A stretch of 64,000 nucleotides of DNA from Alphaproteobacteria bacterium (GTDB taxonomy: Bacteria > Pseudomonadota > Alphaproteobacteria > Rhodobacterales > Rhodobacteraceae), in assembly GCA_030426685.1 (NCBI GenBank), contig JAUHYC010000015.1:1-64000 (forward strand). Direction: 5' to 3'. Made by a program: the position numbers and the translations under genes. A model generated the notes under the pieces. That model made no database searches. It was not told the DNA's origin and saw only the letters and a list, made by a program, of their open reading frames with translations. Of this stretch, positions 1 through 8,317 are shown in pieces. Position 1 is the first letter of the stretch; each line of letters begins with the position of its first letter.

Positions 1-1018
1 GGGTCAGGACGCGCATCGGCAAGGCCTCGGACATTTGTTGGCCGCGGGCGCGTTCGTCAGGTGAAACCGTCGGATCTTCGGCGGCATCCGGCGTGATTTT
101 CACAACCGACACCCAGTGCGTGATCTCAGCCAGATCGCGCAGCACGGCCAGAGGATCGGCGCCTTCGGCATATTGGCCCCCAAGCTCGGTCAGGGCACCG
201 GCGGCGTCTCCCCGGAGGATCATATCCATCAGGTCCAGCACGCGCCCGCGGTCAGCCAAACCCAGCATCGCGCGGACCTGATCGGCGCTGGTTTCACCCG
301 CGCCGTGGCTGATGGCCTGATCCAGCAGCGAGGTCGCATCACGGGCCGAGCCTTCGGCGGCGCGGGTGATCAGTGCCAGAGCGTCTTCGGCAATTTGCGC
401 GCTTTCGGCGTCGGCAATCTTGCGCAGCAGGCCAATCATGTCTTCGGGTTCGATCCGGCGCAGATCAAAGCGCTGGCAGCGGGACAGGACCGTGACAGGC
501 ACTTTGCGAATCTCAGTCGTGGCGAAGATAAACTTCACGTGTTCGGGCGGTTCTTCCAATGTCTTCAGCAGTGCATTGAAGGCGCTGGTCGAAAGCATGT
601 GAACTTCATCGATGATATAGATCTTGTAGCGTGCGCTGGCGGCGCGATAGCGCACGCTGTCGATGATCTCGCGAATGTCGTTGACGCCGGTACGGCTGGC
701 GGCGTCCATCTCCATCACGTCAACATGGCGGCCCTCCATGATCGCCACGCAGTGTTCGCATTGGCCGCAGGGCTCGGTGGTGGGCTTGCCCTCGCCATCC
801 GGCCCGATGCAGTTCATGCCCTTGGCGATGATCCGCGCCGTGGTCGTCTTACCTGTGCCACGGATGCCTGTCATGATGAAAGCCTGCGCGATCCGGTCGG
901 CCTCGAACGCGTTTTTCAGGGTGCGGACCATCGCCTCCTGCCCGACCAGATCGGCAAATGTTTCCGGGCGGTATTTGCGGGCGAGAACCTGATAGGCGGG
1001 GCTGGGCGTGTCGGTCAT
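1..1018 (-). CDS. dnaX: DNA polymerase III subunits gamma/tau, 5' part (runs off the left edge)
   Basis: This is the ATPase subunit of the DNA polymerase III clamp loader; it loads the sliding clamp and couples the polymerase to the replication fork. Reading the minus strand from the ATG at 1018 gives 339 codons without a stop. They open with MTDTPSPAYQVLARKYRPET, the hallmark DnaX N-terminus, followed by Walker A (GIRGTGKTT, about residues 51-59), a four-cysteine zinc module (near residues 70-88), the Walker B IIDEVHML and the sensor region FATTEIRKVPVTVLSRCQRF. The C-terminal domain III and tau regions lie outside the window, so a frameshift site for gamma cannot be judged. The next gene starts divergently 168 bases away. 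Identity is secure. Confidence 0.96.
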   Translation of the reverse strand, partial: MTDTPSPAYQVLARKYRPETFADLVGQEAMVRTLKNAFEADRIAQAFIMTGIRGTGKTTTARIIAKGMNCIGPDGEGKPTTEPCGQCEHCVAIMEGRHVDVMEMDAASRTGVNDIREIIDSVRYRAASARYKIYIIDEVHMLSTSAFNALLKTLEEPPEHVKFIFATTEIRKVPVTVLSRCQRFDLRRIEPEDMIGLLRKIADAESAQIAEDALALITRAAEGSARDATSLLDQAISHGAGETSADQVRAMLGLADRGRVLDLMDMILRGDAAGALTELGGQYAEGADPLAVLRDLAEITHWVSVVKITPDAAEDPTVSPDERARGQQMSEALPMRVLT

Positions 1019-1186
1019 GTCTGCTCTGGCGGATTCGCGTTTCGCCGCAGCGTAGAGCCCCCCGGTGTCCGCGTCCACCACCAGCCCGGATGATTTTCAT
1101 TTTGGAAAGCGTGCCACGCGGCTTACACTGACCGGGTAGATTTTCAGAGACCAGTTTCTTGTTCGGTTTGTTTGAGGGGGGAGTTT

Positions 1187-1687
1187 ATGTCGCAACTGGT
1201 AATTTTTGCGTTGCAGGTTGGCGGGGGCACCCTGGCGTTGACGTCGATGCCGGGACGCGGCGGGGATTATGCGTCTGATCTGGAGCTGATCGCGGGTTGG
1301 AAACCCGGGCTGGTGGTGTCGATGACCACCGAAGTGGAAATGCTACAGGATGGAGCGCGGGATTTTGGTGCCGATATTCAGGGCCGCGCAAGTCGTTGGG
1401 TGCATCTGCCGGTCGAGGATTTCGGTGCCCCTCCACAAGTGGTCGAGCAGATGTGGCCCAAGGTCAGTGCCGCTGCCCGGCAGGCGCTGTCGGGCGGGGG
1501 GCGTGTTCTGGTGCATTGTCGTGGCGGATGCGGCCGGTCAGGGATGGTCGTGCTGCGCCTGATGGTAGAATGTGGCGAACGCCCCGAAAAGGCGCTGGAG
1601 CGCTTGCGTGCCCTGCGGCCCTGCGCGGTAGAGACCGAAGGTCAGATGTCCTGGGCCGTAGCGCCGGCCCAGATTCAAATGCAGTGA
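1187..1687 (+). CDS. Small dual-specificity/tyrosine phosphatase-like protein
   Basis: A 166-residue cytoplasmic protein with the phosphatase P-loop VHCRGGCGRSG: nucleophile Cys111 and phosphate-binding Arg117 fit the C-x5-R rule. Upstream, LPVEDFGAP (about residues 74-82) resembles the general-acid loop, with Asp78 as candidate acid. The fold is therefore a cysteine-based protein phosphatase of the dual-specificity class; the substrate is unknown. The ATG at 1187 is preferred over an upstream in-frame start at 1172 because a GAGGGGGGAG ribosome site (1173-1183) would lie inside the longer frame. No signal peptide is seen. It is convergent with the cobalamin-controlled gene, with only four bases between the stops. 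Confidence 0.82.
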   Translation: MSQLVIFALQVGGGTLALTSMPGRGGDYASDLELIAGWKPGLVVSMTTEVEMLQDGARDFGADIQGRASRWVHLPVEDFGAPPQVVEQMWPKVSAAARQALSGGGRVLVHCRGGCGRSGMVVLRLMVECGERPEKALERLRALRPCAVETEGQMSWAVAPAQIQMQ

Positions 1688-1691
1688 TGAG

Positions 1692-2099
1692 TCAGGCGGT
1701 GGCGTGTAGCTGAATGTCCGCCTTTGGGTGGTGTGCGAGCGCTGACGCCTCAAGCATGGCGCAGGGCGGGTTGGTCAGCAGTCCTGCGGGTAAGGTGGCG
1801 AATGAGTCGCCAAACATCATATCAGCGAATTCGTCCAGCATGTCGGTCGTGACATCGGGGTCGGTGCCACAGAACACGCGCACCTGATCGGGGTATGCGC
1901 GAAAGCGGGCGGTGCACCCCTCGGCGCAATGTGCCAGCTCGCTGCTGCCTTCAACCTGAAACTCCTGTGTGCTTACCGGCTGCGCGGTCGAGATCGCCTG
2001 CGTCAGCGCCCGTGCCATGTGCGCCAGCGCGGGACAGGGCTTGCCGGTTCGCTGGCACACTGTGGCCGAAAACTCGTGGGTGTCGGTCTTCCAGATCAT
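1692..2099 (-). CDS. Cysteine-rich DUF1636-like protein under a cobalamin riboswitch
   Basis: A 135-residue protein with six cysteines (15, 22, 58, 62, 77, 113). The pattern CxxTGKPC, then HCAEGC, then RVFCGTDPD, then PPC resembles the small metal or Fe-S binding DUF1636 family often found beside cobalamin genes, but the match is from memory and remote. The frame stays open upstream to 2231, but that extension is riboswitch sequence; ATG 2099 follows GGAGGGCGCAACC and is the better start. A cobalamin riboswitch lies directly upstream, so expression should fall when adenosylcobalamin is plentiful. This suggests a role in B12 synthesis, cobalt handling or B12-independent backup, though no reaction can be assigned. 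It appears to be the only gene in its transcript. Confidence 0.7.
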   Translation of the reverse strand: MIWKTDTHEFSATVCQRTGKPCPALAHMARALTQAISTAQPVSTQEFQVEGSSELAHCAEGCTARFRAYPDQVRVFCGTDPDVTTDMLDEFADMMFGDSFATLPAGLLTNPPCAMLEASALAHHPKADIQLHATA

Positions 2100-2197
2100 G
2101 GTTGCGCCCTCCGCGCGCGGGGCGAGGGCATCAAACAGGCTGAGCAGCGTCTTGCGGTCAGGGCCTGCCCGGACACCCCGCCCGAGATTCAGTTTCG

Positions 2198-2395
2198 GTT
2201 CTGATGGCAGGTCTCCTGACTTGCGGGTCATCGCTTTACCGACCTTCCCAGCCTTGCGGCCAGTGGCATCTCGGCATTGCTTTCCGCCTACAGTTGCGGG
2301 GGCAGTCGCGGCCTTGGTTCGTTCCAGCCATCGCCGGGCAGAACCGCACCGTGTTCCCTTTTCATCCCGGCCTTATTTTAGGGCACGGGAACCAT
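2198..2395 (-). promoter_or_regulatory. Adenosylcobalamin riboswitch
   Basis: Read on the minus strand, the segment holds the signature parts of the cobalamin element in order: a GGTTCCCG start near 2393, AAAAGGGAACACGGTGCGG, the B12-box core CTGCCCCCGCAACTGTAGGCGG (about 2286-2308), a GCCACTGG arm, and the closing segment GACCCGCAAGTCAGGAGACC followed by TGCCATC at 2203. It ends about 100 bases before the start codon of the cysteine-rich gene it should control. The absence of an obvious U-rich terminator suggests control of translation, which is inference. Element identity is very strong. Confidence 0.95.
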
Positions 2396-2511
2396 CACGC
2401 TATCGCTAGCGGGTGTGCGCGCAGCGAGTCAAGCGGTTTGACCGCAAGGATGCGGACATCAGGTCCAGTCACGTCAACCTTGACTTGAGAAAGGGTTCGG
2501 GGCCGACTGAG

Positions 2512-2527
2512 TGAACTGATCGGTTCA
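2512..2527. promoter_or_regulatory. Palindromic operator candidate (TetR-like)
   Basis: TGAACTGATCGGTTCA is a 16-base near-perfect palindrome (14 of 16 positions symmetric), ending four bases before the hydrolase ATG at 2532. Spacing and composition resemble TetR-family operators, but no regulator gene lies beside it, so the partner is unknown. Confidence 0.4.
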
Positions 2528-2531
2528 GATT

Positions 2532-3404
2532 ATGTCAGAGGATCGCATGTTAGACGCACAGCTGGCAATAACGGTTGAGGATTTCCGGTTCCCCTCTGGT
2601 CCGGCGATGCTGTCAGCCCGGTTGCATCTGCCGGTGTCGGCCCCGGAAACAGTCGTGGTGATCAACAGCGCGACTGGGGTGCCGAGAGGCTACTACCAGC
2701 ATTTCGCGCGCTGGTTGGCAACCGAGCGCGGTATGGCCTGCCTGACCTATGATTATCGGGATTTCGGCCATTCCTTGACCGGACCGCAAAAGGCATCCAC
2801 GGCGACGATGGCGGATTGGGCATTGATCGACATGCCTGCTGCACGGGCAGAGATGCGGCGGCGGTTTCCGCAGGCAAAGCTTTGGAACATCGGTCATTCA
2901 CTTGGGGCCATGCTGGGGCCGGTCCAGCCCGACATCGACCAGATTGACCGGATGATAGGCGTCTGTTCCGGTCTGGTCACGCTGGGGGATCATCCCTGGC
3001 CCTATCGTGCACTGGCGGCCCTGTTCTGGTTCGGGCACGCGCCACTTGCGGTTCGGGCGCTGGGTTATCTGCCTGGGAAGGCTCTGGGCTTTGGCGAGGA
3101 CCTGCCCGCACCGGTCTATTGGCAGTGGCGCAAGTGGTGTACCGCAGCTGAAAGCTACCGGCCCGAGATCGGGAGGAGCCTGCCCGAAGCGCGCTGGTCT
3201 ACGGACGGCGGACGCGTAGATCTGATTGCGTTCGAAGACGATCAGATGGTGCCACCCGAGGCCGTGTGGCGGCTGGCCGACCTCTATGGGCCGAAGGCCA
3301 AGCGACACCTGTTGTCACCGCAAGAGTTCGGGTTGCCAAAGGTGGGTCATATCGGTGCCTTTGCACGTCGCAATGCAGCGGTCTGGCCCCACCTGATCGC
3401 TTGA
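2532..3404 (+). CDS. Alpha/beta hydrolase family protein
   Basis: A 290-residue soluble protein of the alpha/beta hydrolase fold. The nucleophile elbow GHSLGA places the catalytic serine at about residue 123; the oxyanion region NSATGVPRGYYQHFARWLA and the strand LTYDYRDFGHS are typical of the serine aminopeptidase/lipase-like S33 branch. An Asp in FEDDQMVPPEAV and the His in GLPKVGHIGAF fit the rest of the triad. The natural substrate (ester, lactone or amide) cannot be told. ATG 2532 has no clear ribosome site; ATG 2547 (MLDAQ) is preceded by AGAGGATCGC and may be the real start. A palindrome immediately upstream suggests repression by a TetR-type regulator. Confidence 0.8.
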   Translation: MSEDRMLDAQLAITVEDFRFPSGPAMLSARLHLPVSAPETVVVINSATGVPRGYYQHFARWLATERGMACLTYDYRDFGHSLTGPQKASTATMADWALIDMPAARAEMRRRFPQAKLWNIGHSLGAMLGPVQPDIDQIDRMIGVCSGLVTLGDHPWPYRALAALFWFGHAPLAVRALGYLPGKALGFGEDLPAPVYWQWRKWCTAAESYRPEIGRSLPEARWSTDGGRVDLIAFEDDQMVPPEAVWRLADLYGPKAKRHLLSPQEFGLPKVGHIGAFARRNAAVWPHLIA

Positions 3405-3430
3405 TCAGGCGGAGCGCAAATGCCGCCAGG

Positions 3431-4459
3431 TCAGTGCCCTTTGCGCGAGGTTTTCTCTTTCATGACTCCCCGTACCATTTTTCCGAACGCTTTGTCCCGG
3501 GCGCGGGATTGGGCGATGGTTTCCGAGTTGCGCTGATCCTCGCGCCGCAACTTGCGCCAACGGTCAAGCCGGGCCGGGTCAAGCGCACCAGAGACAATCG
3601 CCTCCTGCACGGCACAGCCGGGCTCGGTTTCGTGCTGACAATCCGAAAAGCGGCAGTCCAGGCTGAGCTCGGCCAGGTCCGAAAAAACCTCGTTCACCCC
3701 GTCCTGCGCGTCCAGCAAGCGCAGCGCACGCATCCCCGGTGTGTCGATCAACCAACCGCCGTTGCGCATTCGGTGCAACGCGCGCACGGTTGTCGTGTGC
3801 CGACCCCGCGCATCATCCTCGCGGATGCCCGCCGTGGCCTGATGCTGGCCGGTCATACCGTTGGCCAGAGTTGTCTTGCCAACCCCGGACGACCCAACCA
3901 GTGCTGAGGTTTGGCCAGCGGGGCACCAGGACAGGACCTGTTCGACATCCGCAGAAATCAGCGCATTGACTGCCAGCACCGTCAGAAAGGGGTCGATGGC
4001 CTGCACCTGCTGGACAAAGGAATCCGGATCACCGGACGTGTCGGCCTTGGTCAGAATGACCACCGGGTAGCTTCCGGCCTGATGCGCCAGCGCCAGATAT
4101 CGCTCCAGCCGGGGCAGGCTGAAATCGGCGTTGCACGAACTGACGATGAACAGCACATCGACATTTGCGGCAATCAACTGCGCAGATGCACCGGTGCCCG
4201 CTGCTCTGCGCTGCAACAGGCTGCGCCGGTTCAGCAAGAGACGCACGCGCCTGTCTTCATCGGCCAACACCCAATCCCCGACGGCAAAGCTGCCGGTCGA
4301 TTGGTCTGGGGTCAGCAACGGGAACTCGCCATCCGGGCTCAGCCCCGTCAATCGGTCACGGTGAACGGCGGTGATGCGAAAGGGGGTGCAAGACGATTCA
4401 GCCGCGTGCTGCGCGGCAAAGTGAGAGGACCATCCAAGGTCCGATAGTGAAAGAGTCAT
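3431..4459 (-). CDS. rsgA: Ribosome small subunit-dependent GTPase A
   Basis: A 342-residue circularly permuted GTPase that helps the 30S subunit mature. Domains appear in the diagnostic order: an OB-fold (residues 20-90), G4 TKAD (137-140), G1 GSSGVGKTT (189-197), the G2-like RHTTT (220-224), G3 DTPGM (239-243), then a zinc knuckle with Cys269, Cys274, His276 and Cys282. The C-terminus ends in a basic tail. An in-frame extension to 4510 exists, but the OB-fold begins soon after MTLSLSDLG, so ATG 4459 is chosen; its ribosome site is weak. It is convergent with the hydrolase gene. Function is well established for the family. Confidence 0.95.
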   Translation of the reverse strand: MTLSLSDLGWSSHFAAQHAAESSCTPFRITAVHRDRLTGLSPDGEFPLLTPDQSTGSFAVGDWVLADEDRRVRLLLNRRSLLQRRAAGTGASAQLIAANVDVLFIVSSCNADFSLPRLERYLALAHQAGSYPVVILTKADTSGDPDSFVQQVQAIDPFLTVLAVNALISADVEQVLSWCPAGQTSALVGSSGVGKTTLANGMTGQHQATAGIREDDARGRHTTTVRALHRMRNGGWLIDTPGMRALRLLDAQDGVNEVFSDLAELSLDCRFSDCQHETEPGCAVQEAIVSGALDPARLDRWRKLRREDQRNSETIAQSRARDKAFGKMVRGVMKEKTSRKGH

Positions 4460-4620
4460 TGGTCTGCCTGTTGTCAGAAACAGCAATCCCGGCGGGTGGC
4501 CGGCGCGCATCCGCGGGCGATTTGTTCAGGCAGTCTGGCAATCGTTTTAGATCAGAACCGCGCTGCCTGAAGGGTCTTTGCTACAATCATGAAAGCCCTC
4601 CTCGGCTGGGGTTCTAAAGT

Positions 4621-4714
4621 GAGAGGTTGGACATCGACCCAAGCGGGGCTCGTTGTGGCTGCTTCCTTCCGGACCTGACCAGGTTGGCGAGGCGCTCGCC
4701 CGCGCCAACCTCTC
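4621..4714 (-). ncRNA. ffs: Signal recognition particle RNA (small 4.5S type)
   Basis: On the minus strand the segment folds into one long hairpin: GAGAGGTTGG at the 5' end pairs with CCAACCTCTC at the 3' end, and the apical domain carries the conserved core CAGGTCCGGAAGGAAGCAGC that binds the Ffh M domain. The length of about 94 nt is normal for the Gram-negative small SRP RNA. The RNA joins Ffh to deliver membrane and exported proteins to FtsY and SecYEG. It lies between the rsgA and cpdB-like genes, with its own promoter upstream. Confidence 0.97.
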
Positions 4715-4721
4715 GGCTTTT

Positions 4722-4750
4722 CATATAGGCGTCGTTTGAACCAATGGCAA
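4722..4750 (-). promoter_or_regulatory. Sigma-70 type promoter of the SRP RNA gene
   Basis: On the minus strand, TTGCCA (4750-4745) and TATATG (4727-4722) are separated by exactly 17 bases. Transcription would begin about seven to eight bases further on, at the G at 4714, which is precisely the first paired base of the SRP RNA. The promoter fits between the cpdB-like stop (4755) and the RNA. Confidence 0.75.
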
Positions 4751-4754
4751 CCCG

Positions 4755-6644
4755 TCAGAGGGTCAGTTGGATCGGCAGAAACCCTTCGGTGTCTTCGGGT
4801 AATATGGTTGGTTTGTATTCCGCCAGCTCATCCAGATATTTATACGCCCCTGGCCCGGTGTGCAGAATCGCCTTGGCCCTATCCGTTGGAGCAAATGAAA
4901 ACGGTCGCGGAGCCTGTTCCAGAGGGTCAGAGGGGTATTCCCCCGAGACATAGTCGCACAGAATATCGTGAATGCGCAGCGAAGGCAGCTCAATCTGCCG
5001 AGCTACTGCCGCAAACGGGAATTGGCCACCGCCATTGGCACGGTAATTGTTGGTGGCAACCACGAACAACTGATCTGTCTCAAGCGGGCGCCCATCCCAT
5101 TCGAGGGCACGAATCCGGGAATGGCTTGGATCGGTCAGCCGTCCAGCGGAATCGAACCGGGCCGGTTGCGTCAGATCGATCTGGCAGGTTATGCCGTGCA
5201 GAACATCGAAATTGAAACCCGCCCGTTTGTGATCAGAAAGGTTCACCGGCTCATTCTTGTGGAGCTGGTTTAGCACACCGGCGGACATTTCAAGCCAGTC
5301 CCGAACCTGCGCTCCGGTCACCTGCACCGCGCGCAACTCGTTTGGAAAGATATGCAGATCGGCCACATGGCGGATCGAGACATCCCCAGCAGGAACATCC
5401 GTGTAGTGCCCGGGGCCCGCGCGCCCACCGAACTTGGCGGGTGCGGCGGCGGAAAGTAGGGGCAACCCTTCCCACTTGGTGCCAGCCAGATAGGGGCGCA
5501 ACGCAGCGGCCTGTGCAGCCGCCATCAGCGCCAGCCCGCGGTCCGGTGCGCAAAAGGAGAAATAGCTGTGCAGCGGCTTGGTCACGGACCCGACCGGATG
5601 GGACACACGTTTGCGAGTCTTGGCGTGGCCCGGTGCAAAGAGGCGCGCCATCTCGGGATTTTCGGGAGCCAACCCTGTTGCCTGCCTGACCGGAGCGGCC
5701 TCAACCCGGCAATCGGACACGCGCCAGCGCTGTCCCTCATCCAGCTCCAGCGTCAGATCAATGATGCCCAAATGCGATCCCGCCCATCCCGGCATGACAA
5801 CAGGCGTGCCGTGAACCAGCCCCCGCTTGCTGTCCACATGCGGCAGGCCTGAATGAGACGGGCCGGGCAACGTCAAATGAGTATGGCCCGCGACTATAAC
5901 GTCGATCTCATTCTGTTTCGCAAGCGGAATGACCGCATTCTCCATCTCTGGCTCGGCCATTGCCCGGTCCAGCCCGGAATGGGCCAGAGCCACGACAAGA
6001 TCGCAGCCCTGATTACGAAGCTTGGTTGCGATCCGTTGTGCGGTGGTCAGAATGTCCGCCGACTCGACCTTATCCCGCAGCATGTGCGCCTCCCATCGGG
6101 TGACCTGAGGTGGCAGGACCGAGAGTACACCAATGCGGACGGGAAGGTCTTGCCCGTCCATGTGAACTTCTCGCTGTAGGATTGCCTGAGCCACCCAGCC
6201 TTGAGAACCCCTCATTGCTTTCATGTTGCTGCAGATGACTGGGCACGCGGTTTGGGCGGTGAAACGATTGACGAATTCCAATCCGAACCCAAAATCATGG
6301 TTGCCCAGTCCGATCGCGTCGTAGCCCAGAGCGTTGAACGCCAAAGATAATGGATGAGCGTCGGGGACGGCCTCAGCCGCCCATTCCCCAAACGGTGTGC
6401 CCTGCAGTGCATCCCCATTGTCAAAGAGCAGAACAAGGGCACCTTCCCGCCGGGCCTGTTCCCGCGCCGCTTGGATCAGGCTGGCGGTGTGGGTCAGTCC
6501 CACGCCGGCATTCGGGCTGTCGGAATAATAATCAAATGGCACCAGATGCATGTGCAGGTCAGAAGTCGCCAGAATTCGGATATGTGCACTGGGATTGGGA
6601 TTCCGCTTTGAAAGCGACAAATCTTCGAGTTTCAATATTTCCAC
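4755..6644 (-). CDS. cpdB: 2',3'-cyclic-nucleotide 2'-phosphodiesterase/3'-nucleotidase-like protein
   Basis: A 629-residue two-domain metallophosphatase of the 5'-nucleotidase/CpdB family. The N-terminal calcineurin-like domain shows the metal motifs ILATSDLHMHL (about 25-35), FDNGDALQGTP, GNHDFGFG and VAGHTHLTLPG. The C-terminal substrate domain has the typical NNYRANGGGQFP. It would hydrolyse 2',3'-cyclic nucleotides and 3'-nucleotides to nucleosides and phosphate. Enterobacterial CpdB is periplasmic, but this protein begins MEILKLEDLSLSKRNPNPSA with no hydrophobic signal segment, so as read it is cytoplasmic, or exported by another route. The start is the first ATG before the metal domain. 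Family assignment is firm; the exact substrate is less so. Confidence 0.86.
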   Translation of the reverse strand: MEILKLEDLSLSKRNPNPSAHIRILATSDLHMHLVPFDYYSDSPNAGVGLTHTASLIQAAREQARREGALVLLFDNGDALQGTPFGEWAAEAVPDAHPLSLAFNALGYDAIGLGNHDFGFGLEFVNRFTAQTACPVICSNMKAMRGSQGWVAQAILQREVHMDGQDLPVRIGVLSVLPPQVTRWEAHMLRDKVESADILTTAQRIATKLRNQGCDLVVALAHSGLDRAMAEPEMENAVIPLAKQNEIDVIVAGHTHLTLPGPSHSGLPHVDSKRGLVHGTPVVMPGWAGSHLGIIDLTLELDEGQRWRVSDCRVEAAPVRQATGLAPENPEMARLFAPGHAKTRKRVSHPVGSVTKPLHSYFSFCAPDRGLALMAAAQAAALRPYLAGTKWEGLPLLSAAAPAKFGGRAGPGHYTDVPAGDVSIRHVADLHIFPNELRAVQVTGAQVRDWLEMSAGVLNQLHKNEPVNLSDHKRAGFNFDVLHGITCQIDLTQPARFDSAGRLTDPSHSRIRALEWDGRPLETDQLFVVATNNYRANGGGQFPFAAVARQIELPSLRIHDILCDYVSGEYPSDPLEQAPRPFSFAPTDRAKAILHTGPGAYKYLDELAEYKPTILPEDTEGFLPIQLTL

Positions 6645-6814
6645 GTTTGGCAGCTAGAGTAACAGATTATTCACTATGAGTTGGGCTTAGTGCAATTTCC
6701 GCGGCAATGCAGCGACCATTCCGCGGCGGGATAAAAAATTGTTGTGGGGTGAATAGCCGTTGCACCGGTGGCAAAGACATGGCAGCCCTTGCCCGGTAGT
6801 CAGGGATAGCAGGC

Positions 6815-7798
6815 ATGAAACGCGCGGAACAGGTGACATTTGGCGGCTCAACGCTGAACCGGGCAGGATTGCTGCGCGCGGATGCCGACAAGCTGACGCA
6901 GGCCTATGGGAATCCATCGGCGCGATGCCTGTTGCTGTGGCGCGGCAAATTGCTGGTTCAGGGTGAAGCGCTTGACCGGCTTGCTCTGGTTTCGATGACA
7001 CACGGGGTTGTGCAGGACGGGCCGGGTGGTGTGATCGAAAAGCCGATCTTTCTGGGTCTGTCTGATCAGGCGGAGCCTCTGTTCGCAATGGATATCTCGG
7101 GCTGGACGGCAGAGGGGTTGGACCTGTCGGGCGTCGGCGATTTCGTCGACCGCAGCGCGCAGCAACATCCCAAATTGCCGGACGGGCATGTCTTTGCCGA
7201 ATTGCGGCGCATCATGACCCGCCTCAGCCCGCGCGACGCGGAACTGGCGGCGACCGCAAAAGCAGTGATCGGCTGGCACGAAACACACAGGTTTTGTGCG
7301 CGGTGCGGTGCAGAAAGCGCGATCTCTCAGGGTGGGTGGCAACGCAGCTGCCCTGCTTGTGGTGGCCAGCATTTCCCGCGCACCGACCCGGTGGTCATTA
7401 TGCTGATCACTCATGGGAATTCCGTGCTGATGGGGCGCTCGCCCGGTTGGCCTGAAGGAATATATTCGCTATTGGCCGGATTTGTCGAACCCGGCGAGAC
7501 TCTGGAGGCGGCTGTGCGTCGCGAAGTGATGGAAGAGGCGGGCGTGCCCGTGGGCGACGTGAGATACCTCGCCAGCCAGCCCTGGCCCTTTCCGGCCTCT
7601 TTGATGTTTGGCTGCGCGGGCGACGCGCTGTCGTCAGACATCAGCATCGATCCGGTCGAAATCGAAGACGCGATCTGGGTCAGCAGAACCGAGATGATGC
7701 AGGCCTTTGCCGGTGATCACCCCAAGTTGTTGCCAGCGCGCAAGGGCGCGATCGCTCATTTTTTATTGCAGCACTGGCTTGCAGATACGTTGGACTAA
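6815..7798 (+). CDS. nudC: NAD(H)/RNA-decapping Nudix pyrophosphatase
   Basis: A 327-residue enzyme that cleaves NADH to NMNH and AMP and in other bacteria removes NAD caps from RNA. It has the three-part NudC layout: a variable N-terminal domain, a zinc ribbon (Cys161, Cys164, Cys179, Cys182) and a Nudix domain with box GFVEPGETLEAAVRREVMEE (222-241) followed by AGV. The NudC-specific SQPWPFPAS motif follows at about 254-262. It is the first of three same-strand genes (nudC, an SRPBCC protein, a GNAT enzyme) with gaps of 39 and 12 bases, likely a small operon. Start ATG 6815 has only a modest ribosome site. Confidence 0.95.
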   Translation: MKRAEQVTFGGSTLNRAGLLRADADKLTQAYGNPSARCLLLWRGKLLVQGEALDRLALVSMTHGVVQDGPGGVIEKPIFLGLSDQAEPLFAMDISGWTAEGLDLSGVGDFVDRSAQQHPKLPDGHVFAELRRIMTRLSPRDAELAATAKAVIGWHETHRFCARCGAESAISQGGWQRSCPACGGQHFPRTDPVVIMLITHGNSVLMGRSPGWPEGIYSLLAGFVEPGETLEAAVRREVMEEAGVPVGDVRYLASQPWPFPASLMFGCAGDALSSDISIDPVEIEDAIWVSRTEMMQAFAGDHPKLLPARKGAIAHFLLQHWLADTLD

Positions 7799-7837
7799 CG
7801 TGAAACTGCCCTCAACGCAGGACGAAACAGAACCGAG

Positions 7838-8305
7838 ATGCAGATTGTAGCGCAGGAAGATATCGAAGTTCCCATCGACGCGGTTTTTGCCATGGTCGCG
7901 GATTTCGAGCGATTCGAGCGCATGGCCATGCGCCGCGGGATCGAGGTTCGGCGCACCGCCGGTTTTGCCTCGCCGCAGGCCGGTACGTCTTGGGAGACGG
8001 AGCTGAAAATACGTGGCAAGCCGCGCCAGATATCTGTTGTGCTGAGCGAATGCGAGACGCCCTCGTTGATGCGGTTTCATGCCAGCAGTAAGGGCATGAA
8101 AGGGGATACCCTGATTGAACTGCTGGCACTATCTCAGCGTCGCACACGGCTGAGTATCGCAACTTCTCTCGGCGCGAAAACACTGCCTGCCCGGCTTTTG
8201 CTGCAATCATTGAAACTCGGGCAAGCCCGCTTTCGGCGCCAGTTTCAAACCCGCCTCAGCGAGTTCGCACGGGAGTTGGAAGAACGACATTTGCACGGGG
8301 TTTGA
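7838..8305 (+). CDS. SRPBCC-fold protein
   Basis: A 155-residue protein beginning MQIVAQEDIEVPIDAVFAMV, the typical first strand and helix of the START/Bet v 1 (SRPBCC) fold; the central part (SWETELKIRGKPRQISVVLS) and the long C-terminal amphipathic helix (about 120-150) agree. Such proteins bind hydrophobic ligands in a cavity; ligand and role are unknown. No signal peptide. It sits between nudC and a GNAT gene in an apparent three-gene operon, but their functions give no common theme. Confidence 0.72.
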   Translation: MQIVAQEDIEVPIDAVFAMVADFERFERMAMRRGIEVRRTAGFASPQAGTSWETELKIRGKPRQISVVLSECETPSLMRFHASSKGMKGDTLIELLALSQRRTRLSIATSLGAKTLPARLLLQSLKLGQARFRRQFQTRLSEFARELEERHLHGV

Positions 8306-8317
8306 GGAACACATCTT

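Noticed and set aside
116-1093. Long plus-strand open frame at the left edge
   Set aside because: It is antisense to dnaX, whose Walker and zinc motifs are unmistakable on the minus strand.
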